Program-made: the position numbers and the translations under genes
Shown here: positions 12,478 to 24,966 of the stretch, in pieces
Layout of the letters: each line of letters begins with the position of its first letter
Position numbering within the stretch: position 1 is the stretch's first letter
Notes under the pieces: model-generated
Seen by the model: the letters and a program-made list of their open reading frames with translations, nothing else
What the model was told of the DNA's origin: nothing
Database searches by the model: none
Assembly: GCA_020137815.1 (NCBI GenBank)
Contig: CM035362.1
Location: 274,605 to 338,604 of the forward strand
Length of the DNA: 64,000 nt
Reading direction: 5' to 3'
From: Hormiphora californensis
Lineage: Eukaryota > Ctenophora > Tentaculata > Cydippida > Pleurobrachiidae

Positions 12478-13368
12478 AATGAGAGAGAACACGAGAGAGA
12501 GAGTATATATAATGTGTGAGTGTGTGTGTGTGTGAGTAGTGGGAAAGATCTGGACTCTATCCCTACCCGTGTTTTTTTACCTTTTAAGTTCGACAATATA
12601 TACATATTCCTCTCTCGATATAACTCTTGGTGTGGCCAACAACATGTGTGAGAGTGCCCCTAGCTTTCTCTCTTTATCGCTGACACATTGTGTACATGTG
12701 TGTTCGTGTGTGTGTGTGTATCGCGTTGTTTTATCCCCTTATTTTACAAGGGGCCCCTGCACAGATATCACGTGTGACAATGTGTTCCCTTATATGGCGA
12801 TATATCTGACACCTTATATGGCGATATATATCTGACATTGTAATACCATATTTGGGCAAGTGGAGAGAAGAATTGGGATGTAAAGAGTGGAGAGAAACGT
12901 TACTGTTCTTTGTGTACCTATATTCACCTATTAAAATTCTGTGTTTCTGATATATTGACTCAATGAGAGGGAGAGAGGTCAAATCACGATCGATTCTGTC
13001 GAATACAGATTCGAGGTTGTAATGCCTCTCTCTCTTTCATTCCGGCTCCGATAAACCCCCACCACCTTTTTCTCCATCCCTCGTCCCTCCTTCTCCCCTC
13101 TTGGTTCTCCTCCCCTCCTCACCCCCCCCTTCTCCCCCTCATCTCCTCCCCTTCTCACTCCATCTCACCAGATTACGCATGGTAACCTCTGAAGACTGAG
13201 CTGCAGATCCAGTAGGGGGAAAGAAAGGTCAACTACCATAAACATCCCTCCTAACAAGACTGATTACTGATTTACAACATCCAGCTGTAAGTTCAAGTTC
13301 CCCTCTATACATTTTACTCTGTAAGTTTCTTACATTTTGGCCTGTTTACTGAGGTCTCTACAATTATG

Positions 13369-13488
<120 letters not shown>

Positions 13489-14958
13489 GCTCATTCTGCC
13501 TGCAACTGCTGCAGCAGCTCTGTATGCATATTACATGTGTGCGTGATTTGTCCAATGTCCAATGTCCAGACGTTTGTAGACTGTATACACTCACTACTGG
13601 CAGTAGCTACAGTAGTACTATGAGTTGCTGTAGATACTCTTTATCATATATAACGAAGTTGTAAGCGGAGAGGGTACCCCTTGAGCTCACTCTCTCTGGG
13701 GAGAGCTGGGACTTTTTAATGAACCCCAAATTGACTACACTCTCACCATGTCTACCCTTCACCACCAATTACAATGTTATGTTCTAACCTTCCTTTACAT
13801 TTGTAAAGAAGAGGCGCGCGAAACAGAGTCTAGCTAGGCACCAATTACAATCCTCTTTCAAGTTGTTGAGATACACAATTACAACTGTCAGCTCCTCCAA
13901 TGTATTATCAAAGTTATCAGAGTTATCAGAGGATTTTAGGAAACAAAAGAAACTAAACACGTCTAGATCCTAGACGAGATAAACACGTCTAGACTCTGCC
14001 GTGTAGGCAGCTGTTACGGGTGCGAAGTGTGAACACTTGTGTCTGAAGCGTGCTAGATAAGATCCGGGGGGCGGGGGGGGGGGGGGGTGATAGATCCTAG
14101 TTAGACGTGTTGTGTTTCAGAGAAAACACGTGAAACTTTCACACTTGTTTTTGCTTGTAGGGCCTCACCCTCCCGGAAAATCAGTGTGAGAGTGAGCTAG
14201 AGAGAGAGAAAGAGAGAGCGAGCAAGAGAGAGATAATTATAACTTCCCTAAGGTGGGCTTGGTGTGACACTCACATGTAGTTTAGCAGGGGTGGGTGGTT
14301 TTTGCACGACAAGTGTGGCACACACACCGAGAGAGAGAGAAGAGTTGTTACTCAAAAAGAGAGAGAGAGTTTCTTAGTGACACACTGCCTTCCCATTGAA
14401 CATGCCCGAGCTCTATTTAGTATGCATGCCCCCAGCTAAGCGGTTACAACTGTGGGGGTTAACCCACTTTAACCCAGTTCGACACCTGTCACGATAATTG
14501 AAGGAGCTATTTTAGTATCCCTTTCTTCCACTTTTTTCTATGTTTTTTACCCAAACAAGGATTCTCCCATCTCGAATTGAAATCTCATTGAAATCTCTTG
14601 GATCTTCTATTTGATCGATCTTTAAATGTTCCATTTCATTACTCAAAACACCATATATGGTATCATTATTCACCCGGGGCCCCCTGCTTCTGTCTGCTAT
14701 CTGTAGCTGTCATCTCTCTTTCTTTGCTTTCCCTTCTTATAAAGTTGTACCTCTCTCAACAATATCTTACAAAATACTAGATATATCGACATATTATTCG
14801 TTGATATTGGCTTTCTCGCGGCGTTATCTTATCATCTACTTCTATTTGGCAAGTCACTGGTTTAGTCGTTGTGATCTGTTTATCTTGCTCAGAGTTTTAC
14901 AGAGTTTTATGATTTACAGAGTTTTACAGAGTTTTACAGAGTTTTACCATTTATAGAG

Positions 14959-15190
14959 TTTTTTACAGCAGTGCAGATATATATCTTCACAGTAGTACTG
15001 TGACGCACGGATTACAGTAGAGACTACAGCTGTACTGGGAGCTGCAGGGAGAGAGATATGCTGATTTTTAGCGCGGGGCAGGACCCAAAAAACAGCATGT
15101 CTCTCTCCTGCAGCTCCCAGCTGTACCTGTAGTCTCTACTGTAATCCGTGCGTCACAGTACTACTGTGGAGATATATCTGCTGCAAAAAA
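14959..15190. repeat. inverted-repeat element of about 230 bp
   Basis: Two arms of about 100 bp, nearly perfect reverse complements (for example TAGTACTGTGACGCACGG in the left arm and its complement in the right), around a short spacer with AGCGCGGGGCAGG. The outer ends are T-run/A-run. I could not define a target-site duplication. Probably a MITE. Confidence 0.8.
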
Positions 15191-15294
15191 CTGTTGTTGC
15201 AGTCGGTCGGAAGAGCAGTTTCTCTGTCACTCTGATCTTATCTAGATGTATTTCAGAAACTTGTTGACAAACGATTCTATTCGGGTTTCAATAG

Positions 15295-15295
<1 letters not shown>

Positions 15296-15363
<68 letters not shown>
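15296..15363 (+). repeat. (CT)n microsatellite
   Basis: CT array on the + strand, followed by CCGCTCTCTCT. Confidence 0.95.
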
Positions 15364-15366
<3 letters not shown>

Positions 15367-16508
15367 GCTCTCTCTCTGTTTCATCTTGCCACTCATCACC
15401 GGTACGATATCTCCTCTTCTACACCAGTGTTGTGTGTCTGATACCACGTCCCTACCACGTACCATAACAGATCGTGTATCCAATATCTCTCGTCTCTTGT
15501 ATCTTGTAATAACTCCCTTGTATCAAATATCCCTTGTATCCAATATCTCTATCGCGTGTGTCTCGTATATCCAGTTCTCGTGTTATATTCCGTTACGTAA
15601 CGGCCACACATATCTCTCGGAAACCAGCCTATTATTGCACGATTCAGGTTACACTAGATATCACGTGATACGTCACGTGACTCCTGAGGGGGGTTTCTGT
15701 TACACTCAATTATTGAGGGGGTGAGCTGATCACGTGATATATGTGTCACGTGACATGTGAGTAGTAGCCCACATAATAAGGTGTGTGGGCTACTCATTAC
15801 CACTGTTCACCCTCCTCTGCAGCACCATCTCTCTCTCTAGTTAGTAGTGTGTGTGTAGCACCCTCAAGGCGCTTTGCAGTGTGGTGCATGTGGCGTGTAA
15901 TATTCAGTACATGTGTAGGAGGGCCCCATGCCTCAATTGTTCTAACTTTAGAACTGTCTTGCGGGCCCGCCGATCCTGTTTTGATCTCGCCAGATAGTTT
16001 TAGAAGTCGTAGTCGGAAACTGCCCCCCTCCTGTTATAGCAGCAGAGGTATCGTCATATCAATTAGCAATGTTGTGGTGCTTTTGGTCACCTGATATCTC
16101 ATTCGATCATTGAGCAATTCATTCTGCTTCTTTTGTATACCGTTCCTCATATTGTATCTCTCTTTCTCATTCGCAGTCGTCTTCATCTATCAATTTATCC
16201 CTTTTGCTTTCTTCCTCTCTACACCTCTCAATCTCATACTACCTCTCATGGCATCCCTCTATCTATATCCCTCTATTTCTCTCTCTCGCTATCTCTCCCC
16301 TATCCTTTCTATCCATCTCGCTCTATCTTTCCCTTTGCCTCTATCTTTCTCTGCCTCTCACTCTATCTATCTCTCATTCTATATCTCTCCTTACATCTCT
16401 CTACTTATCCTTCATCACTCTAGATTGTATTGCATTGTCCATGCGCAGCTTTTCGTCCGATCAACTACCGTCACTACAATCCTTTTATATACTGCCGTTT
16501 TATCCCCC

Positions 16509-16672
16509 CTCCATTCTCTCTCCATTCTCTCTCTTCATTCTCTCTTCATTCTCTCTCCATTCTCACTCCATTCTCTCTCCATTCTCACTCCATTCTCTCT
16601 CCATTCTCTCTCCATTCTCTCTCCATTCTCTCTCCATTCTCTCTCCATTCTCTCTCCATTCTCTCTCTCAAT
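16509..16672 (+). repeat. CCATTCTCTCT minisatellite
   Basis: About 14 copies of a 10-12-bp unit CCATTCTCTCT, with CTTCATT and CACTCCATT variants at the left. Confidence 0.9.
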
Positions 16673-17362
16673 TCTTAATATTTCTGAGTAAATGAGACTA
16701 TTCTCCTGTGTTCTTGTTTTCACGGGGGTGAGAATTTGGCGATTCGCCCAAGCTTAGTCTAAAGCAGAGAATATTGTGTCCTTATTTGGTCTGAATAAAA
16801 TGGCAGTTTAGCAAGACTCCGAGGATGAGATGGATAGAGTGAGATTACCCCCCCTTCTCTTGAATCAATCCGGCTCAATTTCTCATGTATAATATCGGCA
16901 AGGTCGATTACTGATTAGCTGGTGGCTTTGTTCGACTCCCTCCACTTGAATTGTACCCAGAATTGCCATTAAAGTGGACTCTTTGTGATGTTCGTAGAAC
17001 AAATGAAATCGCGACGAGTTTTGATATTCGTGTGATGCAAAGGGCTAATGAGCTTCGTTTCACTTACTAAAATATTAGTCAACTACCCCCTTATGTATTA
17101 ATAAGGGGATTTTAGTATATTTTTCAGCAAAATTTGTAACAAGCTAATTTCTTCACCAGTAGGTCCAATTGTGTAATTAGGTCCAATACATGTGATTATA
17201 GATTAGCTCACCCCAAAACTTTTCCCCGGTAAAATGTTAAAATGAATCGATAGTTCATGTTTGTTGTGGCATTGGGTGACAGTGTAAATCACGAGTGCGG
17301 TGACAGCTAGTTGGGAGGGTGATATTTTCCATCTTCTACACCAGTTACCTTCTTTCTCTTAC

Positions 17363-17365
<3 letters not shown>

Positions 17366-17438
<73 letters not shown>
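17366..17438 (+). repeat. (CT)n microsatellite
   Basis: CT array on +. A short GA run (17492-17508) follows about 55 bases later. Confidence 0.95.
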
Positions 17439-17444
<6 letters not shown>

Positions 17445-17614
17445 TTTCAGCGTGTATACACATCCTGGTGTTCACTCCGAGTAAATGACAGAGAGAGAGA
17501 GAGAGAGAGAAGGGGGTGGGGGGAGAAGGAGAGTGAGAGAGAGAAACCGTGGGCCCGATTAAATTGGTTGTGGTAGAGAGACCCTTTGTGTGCTTAGTGA
17601 CTACATTTATAACC

Positions 17615-17621
<7 letters not shown>

Positions 17622-17674
<53 letters not shown>

Positions 17675-17700
17675 CTCTCTCTCCTCTCTTTCTCTCTCTC
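17622..17700 (+). repeat. interrupted (CT)n microsatellite
   Basis: CT array on + with single-base interruptions (CCT and TTT). Confidence 0.93.
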
Positions 17701-17835
17701 TGCCTTGTTTCCTCATCACGCCCTCACTATATCGACCGTTATTTTACCAGTCACATCTCAACAAGAGTATCCTACTACCCGTTCTGTTTGATTTACTCCC
17801 CTATTATTCTTTTCAAACCTGATATTGTACGTGTA

Positions 17836-17881
17836 TCTCTCTATCTTTCTCTCTCTCTATCTCTCTCTCTTCCCCTCTCTC

Positions 17882-17926
<45 letters not shown>

Positions 17927-17945
17927 ATCTCTATCTTTCTCTCTC
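17836..17945 (+). repeat. interrupted (CT)n microsatellite
   Basis: CT array on + with TATCTCT and CCCTT interruptions. Confidence 0.92.
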
Positions 17946-18458
17946 TTACTTCCGACCTCACTTCTACCCACTCTTGAAATTGTATACATCGTGTCTTGTT
18001 ACAAAACGTGGCATTTTTCATATTGCTGCCGTGCTGAGATAGGGACATATTCTATTCGTTTTATCTGGTGATAAAATAACCTCATTTATATAAAATAGGT
18101 TTTTGTTGGCGGAGAGGAGACACGAATGCATGCACAGATTTTGTCATCATTTCATTGTTTCTCGTGTGATCAGGCTCTGATCAAATATCCTGAAACCGTA
18201 TCATCTATTGTATCTGTCTTATGTATGCTAGCTCTTACTTCTATATTAACATGTACTACAACTGTTTACTGTGAACATTATATTTTCCTTTCTGGGTCAT
18301 GCCTTCACCTTTATTTATATACACTGCCCTTCCGTTTCAGGCTAGCCCGGCCCCGTCTCTCTCTCTGTAACGGCTATAATAGTTGAGTGTGTAGAATCGT
18401 ATGCAGCCCCTCCCTTGGCCCCCTTCTGTGTGTTTGTATATCCGCGTGTCTTGTCTTC

Positions 18459-18460
18459 TA

Positions 18461-18496
<36 letters not shown>

Positions 18497-18497
18497 T

Positions 18498-18553
<56 letters not shown>
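18459..18553 (+). repeat. (CT)n microsatellite
   Basis: CT array on + with a few TTT and AAT interruptions. Confidence 0.94.
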
Positions 18554-18555
<2 letters not shown>

Positions 18556-19587
18556 TCTCTCTAATTCCTACGTAGTGACATCATATGCATCTCAACTCCC
18601 CGTTGTCGACACCAGACCCAGCCACCTCATTTGGTAATAACTGCCGGTCCCCCTAATTATGTGGCCAATTAAGTGCGTCCCTAATTAGGGGGGCAGTAAT
18701 TAGGGGTCCTCTTACCCTATGTGCCCACGTATCAACACCAACTCGTATCTCCCATCCACACTACATAAACACTGCCAGTTAGTAGTCACTGCATGTGTTC
18801 AGTGTTCTTCAGTTCTCTACTCCATGTGTTCTTCAGTTCTCTATTGCATGTGTTCAGTTTCTCAGTTCCCTATTCCACTGCATGTGTTCAGTTCTCTATT
18901 CCATTGCATGTGTTCAGTTCTCTATTCCACCTCAGTCCTCTCACGTTTGGTACCATTGCCACCTGTTCACTTGAAGTCCATTATACTCCCTCTGCTGGGA
19001 GGGGTTCTACTCATCTCGTTTGATGAGTTGACACTGGGCCCGTATATCCCCTACTACTATTATATACCAGCACGCTATATTCGTGACTACTCGACTACTT
19101 ATCCCCCCTTTCTCTGACAGGGAGATTGAAAGTGCACTTCTTCTTTCTAATACACCTGCTACAATATTGTATAACCTCCTTCCCTGCAGGTCTCGTTCTG
19201 TCGATTGCTGTTCTCCTAGATCACGTATTGGCTACTGCTGCACTCTGCAGTCTGTAGAACTAGAAGAACCGACTGAACTGAAACTTTTCCTATTTACCCC
19301 CTATAAATTGTAATTTTCCATGCAAAGTAGCTAATTATCCTCTCTCCACTCAACCTGTCATTTCTCTTCCTCACTTTCTGTTTCTCATCCTGTCTAACTT
19401 CCTTCTGCTTTTCTCCGTCTCCCTCTTCTCCCTCTCTCTCTCTTTCCAAGTTCCCCTCTCTGCTTTCCACCCTCTCTATCAAAGTCCCCATCTCTCTCTC
19501 CGAATCCCCTCTCTTTCTCTCTGAGATGCCGTGGCATCGTGGTGGGTATGCTAAAACTCATTGACGTCATCAAGCAGAGAACAAGCT

Positions 19588-19727
<140 letters not shown>

Positions 19728-20213
19728 CTATCAAAACTCTGTTCATCACTATCATTTCCACCCTCCCATTTAATAAGTTCTCAATATCTCTCAGATCTAA
19801 TATTTATCGGTTAATATGTTGTGTCTTCTGGTCGTCATTTCCACTATTTAATATCGGTTTGTTGTCTCTTTTATTCATTTCACATATACACACAGGTATT
19901 ATACCATGTGTGCAGTTTACCACGTGCCATTACTATTACCGCACACATAATATGTGTGTGTGTGTGTGATGGCATCAAAACTGTTGTTATTGCGGCCTGC
20001 CTTCCCAGTATAATATTCCTTGAAAAACTTGTGCCCTGGATTACGGGGAAATGTGTGTTTGGGGCAATCCAAAGTGTTCTCAGTATTTTGCAATAATTTT
20101 AGTTGTATCTCAGTATTTGCAATAAGTTGTTTTTTACACTGCAGCTTTGTATATAACACATTCCTCTAACCTGACTCCTCTCTCCTTTCTAGCTTCCAGA
20201 TATATATCCCGAC

Positions 20214-23200
20214 ATGTATACCAGCGTTGAACCCTTCACAACTCCCATCATATGCGCCAAGATCCACTGCATGGCCTGGTTACCCGATGCTGACGGTGGG
20301 GGCCTTCTCGCAACAGGTAATTATACCATATTTGGTCATGTTTCCGATCCATATTTGGTCATAATGGGTTTACTGGTTTTCAGAAGTAGGAGCCTCGTTT
20401 GCCACACATTGTTTTTCTTACCTAATTGGGTGGTGTTATTCTTTCAACTAATTGACATCCCCCTAATTAGTAACGCAAATACGCGGTTTCAATTACACTT
20501 TACTTCCAATCATCACGTACTAATCACGTGACCACACCACATTTCCCTACGTCATTACCCTGGGTAACAAATATACCACACTCTCTTTATCCCCCTTCTC
20601 TCCATGCTCTAACTCCCCCTCTCTCCTTCATCCCCCTCTCCATTTTCTAACCCCCATTCTTCTCCTCTCCATGTTCTAAACCCCTTCTCTCCCTCTCCAA
20701 TCTCCATGTTCTAACCCCTCTCTCTCCTTCTAATCCCCTTCTCTCCCCTTCTCCATTTTCTAAACCCCCCTTCTTCCCCTCTCCATGTTCTAAACCCCTC
20801 TTCTCCAGGAAACACCAGCTCAGCAGTTTCAGTTGCGATTGTGAACGAGTCAGAGAAGAAGGGAAGCGCTAATGCACCCTCCAACTCCTACAAAGTGTGC
20901 GTTCTGAAACGTGAGTATTATTATGTGTTGCTATGAAGGGTTTGGGAGGTAAATCTACATTGGGGCAAAGTGAGGCTGCTTTTTACACTTTCACTATCCA
21001 GTTTCAGTACTACATTCCACACCACCCACATGACGTCACAGTTTACACAGATCACCAATCATCTTCATTCACAAAGTCTCATCGTGAGCCCTTATTACAC
21101 CATACCAGCATGTATTCTCAAAAGTTGGTTGTTAGTCACACCATACTAAACACAACTCCAGTATTCCTATCTCTAACTCTCCCTCTTCCCTCCCCTCAGC
21201 GGTACTCAGTTCCATCTCCCACCCTATCCGACCCCAACTGAAGGACGTCACCCACGTGTCTTGGAGCAGGAAGTACCAGTTCCTAGCTAGTTGCCATGGT
21301 TACAACCATGTCCTTATTTGGGATCGTCATGGTAACCGGGTTACCAACAAACCAGTCGTTATTATCAGGTTAGTTACATCTAAACACTTTTTAAAGTCAT
21401 GGTTCGACTGTACAAGCTTGCCACACAGAAAGCAGTGAATTTCTTGATTCTTATACCCAGTTACAACCCTTTCTCTAACACCCCACCCCCTCTCCAGAGA
21501 TGAGGTAGAGGACAGTACCAGGGTAGTGCCAGCCTGTACAGTCAGGTGGGCTAACACCCGACCCACCCTACTCATCACCTATGAGGATGGTGTCATGAAG
21601 TTGGTCAAGGTGACTAGTGAGACGAACAGCAGTCACATCAGTGTGGACAACATCAGCTTCTCGGTTAGTCGTTACTCGGTAAGAGATAGAGAGAAGGAGA
21701 GATAGAAAGATAGAGGTTGAGAGAGAGGGAACAGGAGAAAATGGTTAAATCGTCATTGTGGAGCGGGAATAGGGATAATTGGCGATTGAGAGCCTGAGAG
21801 TGAGAAAGGAAAGGTTTGCGTGAGAAGAACCCCTAAGTGCTAAAACCCTCCTCTCCCCTTTCTAACACCACCCCCTCCCCTTTCTAACACCCTCTCCCCT
21901 TTCTAACACCTCCTCCCCTTACTAACACCCTCCTCCCCTCCCCAGGATGCCTACTACAGCAGCCACCAGGAACTACAGCGAGATGACACAGAGATGAGGG
22001 AGGAGATCACACTGCGTAGTAGCTGCTGGTCACATGATGACCGAGTCGTGTTTAGTGCTGCAGAGAATTGTACAGAGCTGGCTGTTACTAACGTTGCCGA
22101 GAGGAGACTGGTAGCTAAGATCCCCATTGATATTCGAGTTGAGGTTAGTAGTAGCTGGATATAATGTGCCCTTTCTGCTATTTTCTCAAACCCAATCCCA
22201 CACTTTTCCAACCCGAATCTAACCCCCTCTCTCTCCCCATCTCTAACCCCATATTTCTCCCATCAGGAACTATTCTCCTGGTATTCCTGCGATCGAGGTC
22301 AACTAATATACGCCCACCACCCATGCTCCGCAGTCACCATACTAACAGTCAACCAGAAATACGAGAAAATGGAGGAAAAGCTCGTCCTGACTCCGTTCAG
22401 TATTGGTACAGCCAAGGTAGCAGTGAGAGACACGGATGGTTTGATGGCTATTGGAGGGCTGGTTAATAGCGATGCTGCGTACAGTGTTCGAGTATTTCAT
22501 CATAGTGGATCACTCATGAAGAGAGTGCCCACTCCCTGTGATAAGGTATGTTGAATTGACTCTCTCCAACGATATGCAGTAGTTCAAATAGTTCATAGGA
22601 TCTTTACCTTACATTAACCCCGATTTAAACCCGAATCTAACCCCCCCCCCCCCACGTGACTAACTAACACCATATATGGGCAATACGTGACTATCTAACA
22701 CCCCCTCCCCCTCCCCAGCCGATAACAGCTCTCTGTTGGGTTGGCCGATCCTCCCTCTCCGTCGCTACCAAGAACCACGTGCATAACATCACCGTCAGCA
22801 AAACCATCCCTACCCTGGAGTACCTCTCTAGTTTGTGTGTACCTAAGGGACAAAAGAGGTCCACGGTGCCACTACTACCCCCGGATATGAGAGTGAACTT
22901 TGATCTGACCAGGAGGACACTTCCGGTTAGTGTGGCAACTTTTTTTAACACCCTGTAACAGAGAAATTTAACTTGCTAACCATCACTACCAACAAAATGT
23001 TAGATTATGGGATTATTTTAACTCAACAACCGCAACTAACGCCCCTCCCCCTCCCTCAGAAAAACACACCACGAGTATTCAGTGACACTGAGAGCGCTAG
23101 TCAGTGCACATTACGAGTTGTAAAAGGATCGAACTCTCTCCACGAAGCCCAGTTCATGGTAGCAGAGGTGGGAGGTGAGGCAGTGGCAATCCGGGCTATC

Positions 23201-24378
23201 AAACAGACCGCCCTCATGTCCCTTGGTGTCCACTACGAGATCTTGTTGAGGAACGATTGTCTTAGGACTGATGAGGAACAGTTGGCGCTGATCAACCGAC
23301 AAAATTGTCTTGGTAGGTGCAGTAATTCCCTCTATATTTAGCTATGACATCAAATAGTTGAATTGTTCAGTGGTATCATAGCATCTCAATCTTTATGGCC
23401 CAATTCTACTAACTAACTAACTACAATGATTACCTCTTGTTTCTTTCTCCACTAACAAATAACTTGGCTCCACTATCGTCTAACTAACCCTCTCTTCTCT
23501 TCTGTTTCCAGGCACACCCCGAATCCTAAACTGCTCCTACAGTAAGAACTTCACCCTCGCCCTCCGAATGTCTCACAAATCCCCCCTCTGTCGGGGTACA
23601 ACCCAAATCAGCAGTCTAGGAAACAAGTCCACCCTGTTTTATGAGCTGTACTATTCAGAGAAAAGAAGCGTGCTCACTGTGCACTTGTATAATAGTGCCT
23701 CTGGTAAGTTCTTAGTCTGATTCTCTCAGCTCTCTCCCTGTCTTAGTCGACCCTTTCTCTGACTCTCTCCCCTGTCTTTACGATTACTTTGTTCCAATCC
23801 CCAGTCTGATCACCCTATTCTCTTACCCCAGTCTACCCCTTTCCTCAATTTTCTAACCCTACACCACCTTACCCCCCCCCCCCCAATTCTCTAACCCTTC
23901 CCACCTCTTACCCCAGTCTACCACCCAAATTCTCTAACCATACCTAATCTTACCCCAGTCTACCTCCCCAATACTCTAACCCTCCCCATCTTACCCCAGT
24001 CTACTACCTAGGCGAACCCCACGAAGCCCCCTATGTGGAAGCGTCAGGAACTGTTATCAAGTCTACCGAGGAGGAGATTGCTTCTAACATCGTACTGCAT
24101 CACGCTGGAAAGGAGGTAAATAATTTTTGGTTTGGGTTTGTTGAGTATTTAAAGGGGTGATTCGGTGGCAAGAAAACAATATGTTTTGTGAGAAATAATT
24201 CTAAATCCCCCCCCCCCCCCCCGGTAAATTGTTTTAACTAACCTTTCCCTTTCTCGCTCAGGTGTTTCAGCTGCTGAAGTGGCAGAGGGGTAGCTACAGT
24301 GTCCGATACAAGTCCCCTTTCTCTATGTGCGCTGCTTTCTGTACCGCTGTCAATTGTATCTCCAGAAAACTCATCTGA
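20214..24378 (+). CDS. TULP4-like WD40-SOCS-tubby protein, 11 exons, 638 aa
   Basis: Coding exons: 20214-20316, 20809-20910, 21200-21368, 21498-21678, 21946-22143, 22267-22545, 22719-22925, 23060-23312, 23512-23703, 24000-24115, 24262-24378 (TGA). The order follows human TULP4: an N-terminal MYTSVE like TULP4 MYAAVE; WD40-like repeats to about residue 344 (CMAWL, DVTHVSWSRKYQFLA, TCTVRW-type strands); a SOCS-box-like segment (345-413, PITALCW then LSSLCVPKGQKR...LPPDM); a tubby-like barrel (420-638) ending in FSMCAAFCTAVNC, matching the tubby C-terminal helix. TULP4 family members are thought to be substrate adaptors of cullin ligases. At 638 aa it is far shorter than vertebrate TULP4 (about 1540) because the long disordered insert inside the tubby domain is absent. 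Exon 4 has two in-frame donors (after 21663 and 21678). The start is chosen by family match; the C-terminal half is the strongest evidence. Confidence 0.85.
23821..24003 (+). repeat. fourfold acceptor repeat before TULP4-like exon 10
   Basis: The string TTACCCCAGTCTAC, containing the acceptor AG and the first exon bases, occurs near 23823, 23908, 23950 and 23991. Only the last leads into the coding exon at 24000. CTAACCCT-type linkers separate the copies. Confidence 0.85.
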
Positions 24379-24395
24379 GAAACTACGTTACCATG

Positions 24396-24505
24396 GATAC
24401 CGTGATTCTGCCCCCGTTACCATGGATACCGCGATTCTGCCCCCGTTACCTTGGATACCGCGAGTCTGACTCCGTTACCTTGGATACCGTTACCTTGGAA
24501 ACAAT
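24396..24505 (+). repeat. tandem repeat in the TULP4-like 3' UTR
   Basis: Three to four copies of a unit of about 31 bp (GTTACCATGGATACCG then CGATTCTGCCCCC), just after the stop codon. Units contain GGTTAC/GGATACC half-palindromes. Confidence 0.8.
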
Positions 24506-24960
24506 GTTGTGATGATAGAGAGACACTTCCCCGGACTGCGAATTCAGAACAATTTGATGAGACACAGTTTTTATTGTTGAAGAGTGAGAGTTAATTGTTG
24601 GCTGGTGCCACAATATTAAGCTGGAAGGTTTGAACAAAATGTGACTATATATTGGTTTTGTTATGGTATGGGTTCAGATATATAGATATTTAGACATCAA
24701 ATCAGACTGTCTGTCCGTTTGTTTGTTTGTGTGTGTGGGAGCGTGTTTTGACTAATTGTGACCGTTTACAGGGTTACGATCTTTTGATCTCCAAAAGTAC
24801 ATGTAATAACTCTACCGTTTGACTGTTTGTGTTCTACTTCTATTGTTTAAGAATGAGACAGAGAATTGAGTGAGTGATAGTGAGACCTGAGAAAGAAAAG
24901 AGAGATCTTTTGGTTGTATACTCAACTGTTTTATTGACCCCTGAATTGTTATACATCAAA

Positions 24961-24966
24961 AATAAA
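24961..24966 (+). promoter_or_regulatory. likely poly(A) signal of the TULP4-like gene
   Basis: AATAAA about 580 bases after the stop codon, followed by GT-rich sequence (GGTGGTGTTTGGCTGG repeats). Confidence 0.5.

Noticed and set aside
16110-16695. 193-aa and 163-aa frames rich in Ser, Leu, Pro, Ile
   Set aside because: Derived from the CT-rich and CCATTCTCTCT repeats; three overlapping frames are open at once.
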